Below, piece by piece: positions 1 through 5,491 of a stretch of DNA of 11,183 nucleotides. A program made the position numbers and the translations under genes. The DNA lies in NCBI GenBank assembly GCA_030017825.1, contig JASEGW010000045.1, positions 1 to 11,183 on the forward strand, given 5' to 3'. The stretch is from a bacterium. Its GTDB lineage: Bacteria > UBA9089 > JAHJRX01. Under the pieces are notes generated by a model. That model was not told the origin of the DNA. It searched no databases and was given only the letters and a program-made list of their open reading frames with translations. How positions within the stretch are numbered: position 1 is the first letter of the stretch; each line of letters starts with the position of its first letter.

Positions 1-57
1 TCTCCAAATCGCCTTTCTACCGTATATTATCAAAAAAGTTGCGGAATTGCTGAAATT

Positions 58-69
58 TTGATTAATCAA
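58..69. promoter_or_regulatory. 12-bp perfect palindrome abutting the -35 box
   Basis: TTGATTAATCAA is its own reverse complement and ends one base before the TTGACA of the promoter for the GGDEF gene. Its position would suit an operator or activator site. This is inference only; AT-rich palindromes of this size also arise by chance. Confidence 0.3.
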
Positions 70-98
70 TTGACAATTTTTAATTTCTATGTTATATA
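70..98 (+). promoter_or_regulatory. sigma70-like promoter of the GGDEF gene
   Basis: A perfect -35 hexamer TTGACA (70-75) is followed by a 17-bp spacer and TATATA (93-98). A second -10-like TATAAT lies at 102-107, but its spacing is too long for this -35. Initiation near 105 would leave a leader of about 45 nt before the ATG at 149. Confidence 0.6.
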
Positions 99-148
99 TA
101 ATATAATCAAATATATATAATTTTCAACTTTTATTCTGAGGAAAAGAT

Positions 149-1612
149 ATGGCAAATAAAATTTTAATTGTTAGCAATTTACGCAGTTTTCTATTAACTA
201 TAAAAAATATCTTAGAAAAATCAGGATATAAAACCTTAATTGCAAACGATGGTATTGAAGCTCTTAAATTAGCATTTATTGAAAATCCAAACCTTATTAT
301 TTCTGAGCTCAATCTTCCCCTTTTAAATGGACATCATCTTTGTAGGTTAGTAAAAAATAATACAGCAATTCATAAAATTCCTTTTATTATTCTTGTTGAT
401 TCAGATTATGATATAAAAAAACTTTTAAACATGCAAATTTGCCATGATGAATGCTTTACTAAAGATATTATTGGTGAATTAGAATCTCCTCAACTAATTC
501 ATACTGTACAAAACCTTATTAATCAAAAAGACAAGTTACCCCAAATATCTAAAATAAATACTCCAAAAACTCCTCCTGATATACTTTCCGTCACCAATGA
601 ACTCTTAGATTTTAAACTCCATGAACACACCATCCTTAATAGAATATCTCTCTTGTCTAAATCTGTTTATAGATACGAAGATACTATTATCTCAATTTTG
701 GAATCTTTTGGAGAAGTTATTGACTGTGAAAGTATTGCTATTTTTATAAAAAGGATGGACACAGCTTTCATGGCCATTTATCTTTTTAGACCAATTGATA
801 CTAAATTTATCAATGAAATTAAAAAAAATATTTTTTCCTTCATTCAAAAAGAAGGCATTGAATATGACCATGAATACTTTAAGGTTAAAACTTTCCATGA
901 TAAAAATTTTAAAAAAGAACTTTCTCCATGCCTAAATTTAGAATCCTACTTAGCTTCTCCTATTGTCTCCCATGATAATATCATTGGAGTAATAGCGCTA
1001 TGTAGTAAGGATAAACATGCTTTTTCCAAAAAAATAGAAGATACTTTTAAAAATATTGTCAATACAGCTAACGTAGTTATTGACAACACTATTATGTATG
1101 AACAAATGAGAAATTTAGTAATTAGCGATGGATTGACTCGACTTTATAATCATCGCTATTTTCAAGAAAAATTAGAAGAAGAGTTTTCAAGATCAAAAAG
1201 GTATAATTCAACCTTTTCCCTTGCCATGATTGACATAGATGACTTTAAGCATGTTAATAATGTCTATGGCTATCAAATAGGAGATATTGTGTTAAAGGAA
1301 CTAAGCCATCTAATATACAACAACTATCGAATTATGGATATTTCGGCTCGTTTTGGGGGAGAGGAATTTTCTGTAATCTTGCCTGAAACAAACATAGAAG
1401 GAGCAAAACTCTCTGCAGAGAGACTAAGGAAAAATATCCAAAAGCATGCTATTAAAGGTTTAGACAAGAAAATTACTATAAGTATTGGACTCTCTGAGTA
1501 TTCTTCTGCTTTAAAAGATAGATCAGAACTTCTCAACCAAGCAGAAACAGCTCTTCTAAAAGCCAAAGAACTTGGAAAGAATAAGGTTTTATCTTGGAAG
1601 GAAATAGGTTAG
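149..1612 (+). CDS. pseudo-receiver/GAF/GGDEF diguanylate cyclase
   Basis: This is a 487-residue cytoplasmic signalling protein. Residues 1-~120 have the receiver fold pattern, but the acidic pair that normally binds Mg2+ is Ser9-Asn10 (ILIVSNLRSF) and the phospho-acceptor Asp is Glu53 (LIISELNLP). The conserved Lys105 (CFTKD) remains. Residues ~165-312 look like a GAF sensor domain. Residues ~320-485 are a GGDEF domain: SDGLTRLYN at 326, the metal-binding DIDDFK, the active-site GGEEF at 403-407, and an intact RxxD inhibitory site at 394-397 (RIMD, with the usual five-residue gap to GGEEF). It should therefore make c-di-GMP from two GTP with product feedback. The usual GHxxGD reads GYQIGD. 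The start is supported by TGAGGA seven bases upstream. No partner histidine kinase is next to it; the gene stands alone and converges on the CBS gene. Family assignment is firm, but activity and signal are inferred. Confidence 0.93.
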   Translation: MANKILIVSNLRSFLLTIKNILEKSGYKTLIANDGIEALKLAFIENPNLIISELNLPLLNGHHLCRLVKNNTAIHKIPFIILVDSDYDIKKLLNMQICHDECFTKDIIGELESPQLIHTVQNLINQKDKLPQISKINTPKTPPDILSVTNELLDFKLHEHTILNRISLLSKSVYRYEDTIISILESFGEVIDCESIAIFIKRMDTAFMAIYLFRPIDTKFINEIKKNIFSFIQKEGIEYDHEYFKVKTFHDKNFKKELSPCLNLESYLASPIVSHDNIIGVIALCSKDKHAFSKKIEDTFKNIVNTANVVIDNTIMYEQMRNLVISDGLTRLYNHRYFQEKLEEEFSRSKRYNSTFSLAMIDIDDFKHVNNVYGYQIGDIVLKELSHLIYNNYRIMDISARFGGEEFSVILPETNIEGAKLSAERLRKNIQKHAIKGLDKKITISIGLSEYSSALKDRSELLNQAETALLKAKELGKNKVLSWKEIG

Positions 1613-1738
1613 TTGTAAATGTGAATAGGAAAACTTATAGCACCTATTAATCAAAACTTTACATAAAATACAGTTTTTCTATTTGGCTTCCTAACTATAA
1701 CTTTTTAACACAACCATGTTTATTCTATAAAAACAACA

Positions 1739-2185
1739 TTATTCATTCGCTATGATTCTTACAATATCCGCTTTACTTATAATACCTATAAGTTTATTTC
1801 CCTCCATAACTGGCAATAAATGAAACCTCTTTTCACACATTATGGTGGCTATTTCTGAAATGTCCATTTCTTTACTTATAGAAACTACATCTTTAGTCAT
1901 TATATCTTCTGCTTTTGTGGCTAATATTTTTTTTAAATCTTCATCAAAGCTTTTACTATTCAAATATATTACTCCCCCAAGAATGGTTATAGCTGTAGGA
2001 AAATGTATGTTTTTATCTATGGCTATTAAGTCATTTTCCGTTATTATTCCTACTATTTCTTTTTCTTTATTCAATACCGGAACTCCACTTATTCTATTGT
2101 TAGCAAGTACTGCAGCAACTTCTTTAACAGGTGTATCAACGCTTACTACAATTACATCTTTGGTCATAATATCTTCAGCTTTCAT
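1739..2185 (-). CDS. two-CBS-domain regulatory protein
   Basis: This 148-residue protein consists of a CBS pair (Bateman module) and nothing else. CBS1 spans about 1-57 (MKAEDIMTKDVIVVS ... GVPVLNKEKEIVGIITENDLI). CBS2 spans about 91-148 (TKAEDIMTKDVVSIS ... LLPVMEGNKLIGIISKADIV). Both begin with the same AEDIMTKDV block. The linker of about 33 residues carries a short hydrophobic stretch (TAITILGGVIYL). Such modules usually bind adenine nucleotides or S-adenosylmethionine and control a partner protein. An AGGAGG site (2193-2198) lies seven bases from the ATG and shares two bases with the stop codon of the upstream oxidase gene, so the two are probably translationally coupled. The layout suggests, without proving, that this protein senses energy state for the oxidase. 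Confidence 0.9.
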   Translation of the reverse strand: MKAEDIMTKDVIVVSVDTPVKEVAAVLANNRISGVPVLNKEKEIVGIITENDLIAIDKNIHFPTAITILGGVIYLNSKSFDEDLKKILATKAEDIMTKDVVSISKEMDISEIATIMCEKRFHLLPVMEGNKLIGIISKADIVRIIANE

Positions 2186-2196
2186 TCTATATCCTC

Positions 2197-3747
2197 CTAT
2201 AATAACTTTTCCATTGGTATCATATTTCCAATATTTAATATCCTGTTGGGATCAAATATTTTCTTTGTTCTGGCAATTTCGTCTATTCCAAACTTTCCAT
2301 ACATAAGCTCTAAATAAGGTATAGTATAGTTATTTACCCTTACCACTTTCTTTCCTACTCCGTGCTCCCCAGAAATAGTTCCACCTAAATCAATAGCTTT
2401 TTTAGCAAATTGAACATAAAGCTCTTTTGCTACATTTAGTTCTTCCTCATTGTGAGTAATAAAATTAAAATGCAGATGACAATCTCCAATATGGCCAAAT
2501 AACACATAATGAAAGCCATCTCTTGGAAATTTATTCTTATAAGTTTCCCCTATTTCTTTATAAATCTGCATTATCTTTGAAAAACAACCCTTTTCAACTA
2601 CAAAGTCTGTTCCTAATTTATAGCTTTGGTGTTGCTTTAAATAACTATTTATACTCTCCGGAAGAGTATGCCTAAACTCTTTCTGTCTTTGCATCTCTGT
2701 TTCACTATCAGCAAACCAATCATCCTGAACATTTGAATTCTCTAAAATCTCACCTAAAAGCACCATGGCTCCTTCATCTTCAAATATTTCTGTAAACACA
2801 CAAGCTTTATAATGATTCTTTACCTCTGGATACTTCTCTCTTATAAATTTTAAAGAACTCTCATCAAAGTATTCTATAGAAAGAACTCCTTTTTCTTTTA
2901 CCGCTCTCAACTTATCTACATATACTAAAGCATCTTTTTCGCAGCTAAAAAATGAAATATCTCCTATAAAGTTTTTTTCTTTGGGACATAATTTAATTTT
3001 AATTTGAGTAATTATTCCAAGTATTCCCTCGTTTCCTATAAATAAATCAATTAAATCCATTCCTTCTTTTGAATACAAACCAGCAGCATTTTTAATTTCT
3101 GGCATATTGTATAAAGGCCTTTTAAAACAATACTCTTGGTTACTTTGAGATCTGAAATTAAACACATCCTGACTATCAGCAAATATTTCTCCTCGATTTA
3201 TTATCAGCATATCACCATTAGCCAAAACTACATTTATTCCCTTTACCCAATCTCTAGTAGCTCCATAATAAAAGCTTCTTCCTCCTGAAGCATTTGTAGC
3301 TACAGTAGCACCAATCAAAGCCGATTTTTCAGTGGGATCTGGAGGATAGAAAAAATTATTAGGTAGCATTTCTGCTAATACCGAAATAGAAATACCTGGC
3401 GGTATAATTGCTTCTTGCTCTCCTTCGTTTATGCAAATAGAACATTCTCCAAGCAATGTAGACAAATCATTTCTCTTAAAACCAACCTTCAAAGAAACTT
3501 TTATCATCTTTTCCATGGAAATTATTACCCCTCCATGCATGGGTACTCTAGACCCAGTAATTCCTGTCCCGGCACCAGAAACTGTACATAAGCATCTTTC
3601 TTTATTAAACTTTTCTACGAGCTCCCCTACTTCATCCTCCGACTCTGGATAATACACTGCAGATACTTTTTCTAAACTTGCCCAAAAAGAATTACTTTCA
3701 TCGCTCAAGTAATTCTGAATTATTTCTGGATTCTTGGAAATATTCAT
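2197..3747 (-). CDS. FAD-linked 2-hydroxyacid oxidase (GlcD/D-lactate dehydrogenase type)
   Basis: This is a 516-residue flavoprotein of the FAD_binding_4/FAD-oxidase_C family, which oxidises D-lactate, glycolate or related 2-hydroxyacids to 2-oxoacids. The N-terminal half shows the pyrophosphate loop GAGTGITGS (about 58-66), then NASGGRSFYYGATRDW and LFIGNEGILGIIT of the FAD domain. The C-terminal half has FRHTLPE, GHIGDCHLHFN (His near 419 and 424) and SGEHGVGKKV (Glu-His near 461), the usual metal and substrate ligands. There is no Fe-S domain and no adjacent glcE/glcF or Etf genes, so the electron acceptor is unknown. I chose the ATG at 3747 over one four codons earlier (3759): GGAG lies six bases before the former and nothing comparable precedes the latter. 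The stop codon TAG runs into the ribosome binding site of the CBS gene. Substrate cannot be told from sequence. Confidence 0.92.
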   Translation of the reverse strand: MNISKNPEIIQNYLSDESNSFWASLEKVSAVYYPESEDEVGELVEKFNKERCLCTVSGAGTGITGSRVPMHGGVIISMEKMIKVSLKVGFKRNDLSTLLGECSICINEGEQEAIIPPGISISVLAEMLPNNFFYPPDPTEKSALIGATVATNASGGRSFYYGATRDWVKGINVVLANGDMLIINRGEIFADSQDVFNFRSQSNQEYCFKRPLYNMPEIKNAAGLYSKEGMDLIDLFIGNEGILGIITQIKIKLCPKEKNFIGDISFFSCEKDALVYVDKLRAVKEKGVLSIEYFDESSLKFIREKYPEVKNHYKACVFTEIFEDEGAMVLLGEILENSNVQDDWFADSETEMQRQKEFRHTLPESINSYLKQHQSYKLGTDFVVEKGCFSKIMQIYKEIGETYKNKFPRDGFHYVLFGHIGDCHLHFNFITHNEEELNVAKELYVQFAKKAIDLGGTISGEHGVGKKVVRVNNYTIPYLELMYGKFGIDEIARTKKIFDPNRILNIGNMIPMEKLL

Positions 3748-3823
3748 CTTGGTCTCCATTTAAAACATTAGCTTATAAGGTTATGCTAAAAGGTTAGAAA
3801 TCAAAACACAATTCAATTATTTT

Positions 3824-3899
3824 TAGTAACTATTCAGCATAAACTTCGCACTAAGGAAATAAGTTGTTACATTGAACATTGCTGACTGAATAGTTACTA
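3824..3899. mobile_element. 76-bp inverted-repeat element, MITE-like
   Basis: TAGTAACTATTCAG (3824-3837) is matched perfectly by its reverse complement at 3886-3899. The outermost bases are TA at both ends. The interior has no ORF, and AACTT/AAGTT inside could extend a hairpin. The left end plus flank (3822-3843) recurs as a perfect 22-bp inverted copy at 9435-9456, showing this is a dispersed repeat and not a single local palindrome. I do not recognise the parent transposon. Confidence 0.6.
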
Positions 3900-4043
3900 T
3901 TTTTATAGAACACTGAATACTTATTTAACTATTATATAACTATACTGATTTTCTTAAAAAATGTCAAGCTCTTCTAAAAGCAATCTTTTTTAGTATCATT
4001 GTATATTTTTCTTGATAAAAATTTTAAATGTTGTTATACAGCA

Positions 4044-4292
4044 TATAGTGGTTATTAAGCAAAAGCGGTCATGTTTTGAAAGGAATGGTCGATAAATATA
4101 GCATAAGACAAATAGAAGTAAATCAAAGACATGGCACAGCAGAAGAGATCAAGGAATGGCTGAAGAGAGAAAGAGATGTAAAACTTGCCAACCGATTAAA
4201 TGTCATCCGACTATTTCAGATGGAATATAAGTATAAAGTAGTAGGTGAAAATTAATTTGCGCTATGACCGTCTTTGCTTAATAACTACTATA
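4044..4292 (+). mobile_element. IS630-like deletion derivative (MITE) with 29-bp inverted repeats
   Basis: The sequence at 4044-4072 (begins TATAGTGGTTATTAAGCA) matches the reverse complement of 4264-4292 at 26 of 29 positions. Both ends are bounded by TA, the target dinucleotide of the IS630/Tc1-mariner group. Inside is a short ORF resembling the N-terminus of an IS630-type transposase, which then stops, so the element has lost most of its gene and could move only with a transposase supplied elsewhere. Its right end lies 14 bases before the ATG of the DJ-1 gene. The family assignment rests on the TA ends and the character of the encoded N-terminus; no database comparison was possible. Confidence 0.8.
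4085..4255 (+). pseudogene. truncated IS630-type transposase, N-terminal remnant
   Basis: This 56-codon reading frame encodes MVDKYSIRQIEVNQRHGTAE then a basic helical stretch with KEWLKRERDVKLANRLNVIRL, ending VVGEN-stop. It resembles the helical DNA-binding start of IS630-family transposases, which normally continue through a helix-turn-helix into a DDE catalytic domain of about 250 further residues. None of that remains; the frame breaks eight bases before the right inverted repeat. AAAGGA directly abuts the ATG, poor spacing for a ribosome binding site. If made, the peptide could bind element ends but could not cut DNA. Confidence 0.7.
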
Positions 4293-4306
4293 GGTAAGGA
4301 GAGTTT

Positions 4307-4927
4307 ATGAAAACAGTCAATACTTCCATAATTTTCTTTTTACTATCAATCTCTTTACTGGGCTGTACGGAAAAAACAATTCAGAAAAAAGGGGAGGATG
4401 TAACCATGCTTGCAGGAAAAAACATCTTGATGATTATTGCTAAAAGTAACTTTAGAGATGAAGAATTTGAGGTTCCTTATCAATTATTTAAAAAAGAAGG
4501 GGCAAAAATAATCATAGCTTCATCTTCTTTAAATATTTCCAAAGGAATGTTAGGGAAAACTATTAAACCAGATGCTCTTCTTTCTCAAATAAATATAGAC
4601 AATTTTAATGCCGTTATATTTATTGGTGGTTCCGGAGCCTCTGAATATTGGAATGATCCTACAGCTCACAATATTGCTAAAAATGCTATCATTAAAGGCA
4701 AAATACTTGCTGCTATTTGTATCGCTCCTGTAACTTTAGCTAATGCTGGTATTTTATCTGGAAAAAAAGCTACTGTATTTTCTTCAGAAATAGGCCCGTT
4801 AAGAGCTAAAGGAGCTATACTTTCTAATAAAGACGTAGAAATAGACGGCAATATTATTACTGCTTCTGGACCTACTGCTGCTTTTAAATTTGGAGAAACT
4901 ATTATTAAAGAATTATGTAAAAAATAA
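4307..4927 (+). CDS. DJ-1/PfpI-family protein with lipoprotein signal
   Basis: This 206-residue protein is a class I glutamine-amidotransferase-like (DJ-1/PfpI) domain with an N-terminal extension. Residues 1-20 form a lipoprotein signal: MKT, a hydrophobic run, then the lipobox LLGC with Cys20. The domain begins at ~38 (KNILMIIA), has the conserved Glu (probably Glu53 in RDEEFEVP), a nucleophile elbow with Cys138 (AAICIAPVTLA) and a C-terminal SGPTAAFKFGE block. The His that follows Cys in PfpI proteases (CHGP) is Ile here (CIAP), which is closer to DJ-1-like or chaperone/deglycase members; the activity is unresolved. AAGGAG (4296-4301) precedes this ATG. A second strong start inside the gene at 4406 would give a 173-residue cytoplasmic form of standard family length. 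The gene sits directly behind the IS630-like element, with no operon partner. Confidence 0.9.
   Translation: MKTVNTSIIFFLLSISLLGCTEKTIQKKGEDVTMLAGKNILMIIAKSNFRDEEFEVPYQLFKKEGAKIIIASSSLNISKGMLGKTIKPDALLSQINIDNFNAVIFIGGSGASEYWNDPTAHNIAKNAIIKGKILAAICIAPVTLANAGILSGKKATVFSSEIGPLRAKGAILSNKDVEIDGNIITASGPTAAFKFGETIIKELCKK
4391..4408 (+). promoter_or_regulatory. internal ribosome binding site and second start in the DJ-1 gene
   Basis: GGGGAGG (4391-4397) lies eight bases before an in-frame ATG (4406-4408, Met34). It is a better ribosome binding site than the one for the annotated start. Translation from here skips the lipoprotein signal and yields a protein beginning MLAGKNILMIIAK, as in cytoplasmic PfpI proteins. 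Confidence 0.6.
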
Positions 4928-4963
4928 TACGTTTAGAGCAGAATACGTTTTCAATAAAATATT

Positions 4964-5123
4964 TAACCTGAGTTCGATATAAATCTAAGTTTATTTTTTG
5001 GGTTTATTTTTTGGTATTATGTGAAATACTTTTAAGTAGTTAGAATATAGAACTCAGAAGTTAGAGTAATTTGTATACCTAAATATTTACATTTATTGAA
5101 CCCGTTATATCGAACCCAGGTTA
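4964..5123. mobile_element. 160-bp non-coding inverted-repeat element
   Basis: TAACCTGAGTTCGATATAA (4964-4982) is matched at 18 of 19 positions by the reverse complement of 5105-5123. TA bounds both ends. No ORF of note lies inside. A third copy of the end, in the left orientation, occurs at 11129-11147. The size, repeats and multiple copies fit a MITE. Its parent transposon is not recognised. It lies between the ends of the convergent DJ-1 and DUF2934 genes. Confidence 0.72.
4989..5014. repeat. tandem duplication of a 13-bp unit inside the 160-bp element
   Basis: GTTTATTTTTTGG occurs twice, head to tail and identical, at 4989-5001 and 5002-5014. Probably a replication-slippage product, and potentially variable in copy number between strains. 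Confidence 0.7.
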
Positions 5124-5144
5124 TTCAGTAAAAAACTACCTATA

Positions 5145-5178
5145 TTTAAAATATAGTTATTTTTAAAATATAGTTATT
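5145..5178. repeat. tandem duplication of a 17-bp unit at the DUF2934 gene end
   Basis: TTTAAAATATAGTTATT occurs twice in tandem and identical (5145-5161 and 5162-5178). The second copy contains the stop codon of the DUF2934 gene (5174-5176), so a change in copy number would alter the downstream end but not the protein. Confidence 0.7.
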
Positions 5179-5353
5179 TTTTTAGCAACATTTCTTCAGC
5201 TGTAAACCAATCACCTAAATCATTGCCATCAATTCGTCCTTCTTTTTCATATAACTCATATGCTTTTTTTTGAATTTCACTATATGATACATCTATTATG
5301 CTCTGAGAGTTTTTGGTTGTACTTTTTACAGCTTTTCTTTTTGTTGTGGCCAT
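5174..5353 (-). CDS. small DUF2934-like protein
   Basis: A 59-residue protein begins MATTKRKAVKSTTK, a Lys/Thr-rich, probably disordered tail. Residues ~24-56 follow, with AYELYEKEGR, then DGNDLGDWFTAEEML. The pattern A-x-E-L-Y-x-x-x-G ... G-x-x-x-x-D-W-x-x-A-E is that of DUF2934, a short family of unknown function found mostly in diderm environmental bacteria. The start is well supported: GGAGGTGAGATAAAATT precedes the ATG, giving an ideal ribosome binding site. It has its own promoter (-35 at 5460-5465) and is transcribed in the same direction as the large GH13 gene that ends 138 bases upstream. The basic tail would suit nucleic-acid binding, but that is speculation. Confidence 0.85.
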   Translation of the reverse strand: MATTKRKAVKSTTKNSQSIIDVSYSEIQKKAYELYEKEGRIDGNDLGDWFTAEEMLLKK

Positions 5354-5436
5354 AATTTTATCTCACCTCCTTCTTTTTGTAAAATGGGTCCTATTTTGTT
5401 AGTTTATTTTCCTTTTAGCAATTCTACTTCAAAATA

Positions 5437-5465
5437 TTTTTACATCAAATTACTTTATATGTCAA
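5437..5465 (-). promoter_or_regulatory. promoter of the DUF2934 gene
   Basis: Read on the minus strand, TTGACA (5465-5460) is followed by 17 bases and TAAAAA (5442-5437). The start codon lies about 75 bases downstream of the predicted start point. The -35 lies in the palindrome described next. Confidence 0.5.
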
Positions 5466-5479
5466 GAATATTTTTGACA
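5460..5479. promoter_or_regulatory. 20-bp operator-like palindrome over the -35 box
   Basis: TGTCAAGAATATTTTTGACA pairs with itself at nine of ten base pairs (only 5466/5473 mismatch). One arm is the -35 hexamer of the DUF2934 promoter. That placement would let a dimeric repressor block polymerase. No regulator gene is nearby, and no known regulator is recognised from the motif. It starts 12 bases past the GH13 stop codon but lacks the GC stem and U-tract of a terminator. Confidence 0.45.
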
Positions 5480-5491
5480 CTTAATTTCTAT

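Larger units (their letters stand above)
3748..4306. other. gene-free interval filled with short mobile elements
   Basis: Between the divergent oxidase and DJ-1 genes there is no intact gene. The interval holds a 76-bp inverted-repeat element (3824-3899) and a 249-bp IS630-like derivative (4044-4292), both described separately. The 144 bases between them are AT-rich; CTAAAA/TTTTAG around 3975-3993 is a weak hairpin without a GC stem. I find no convincing consensus promoter for the oxidase operon here. Confidence 0.7.

Noticed and set aside
1..61. Possible tail of an upstream gene (frame 2 reads LQIAFLPYIIKKVAELLKF then stop)
   Set aside because: Frame 3 also offers a plausible tail and frame 1 is open to 120. 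Nineteen residues without a recognisable family are not enough to call a gene.
1624..1683. Inverted repeat AATAGGAAAAC / GTTTTTCTATT between the convergent genes, as a bidirectional terminator
   Set aside because: The loop is 38 bases, the stem is AT-rich with one mismatch, and no T-tract follows; it is too weak for an intrinsic terminator.
1842..2306. 154-codon plus-strand reading frame opposite the CBS and oxidase genes
   Set aside because: It is antisense to two clear genes, is a string of hydrophobic and Ser/Thr residues typical of the complement of coding sequence, and has no ribosome binding site.
3748..3759. Earlier ATG (3759) for the oxidase gene
   Set aside because: It lacks a ribosome binding site, whereas GGAG is correctly spaced for the ATG at 3747.
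4264..4291. Outward promoter in the right end of the IS630-like element (ATGACC-16-TACTAT)
   Set aside because: Both hexamers match the consensus poorly, and initiation would fall inside the DJ-1 ribosome binding site.
4926..4950. Direct repeat AATACGTTT, 16 bp apart, after the DJ-1 stop codon
   Set aside because: Nine bases in an AT-rich spacer can recur by chance. It does not flank the 160-bp element and so is not its target duplication.
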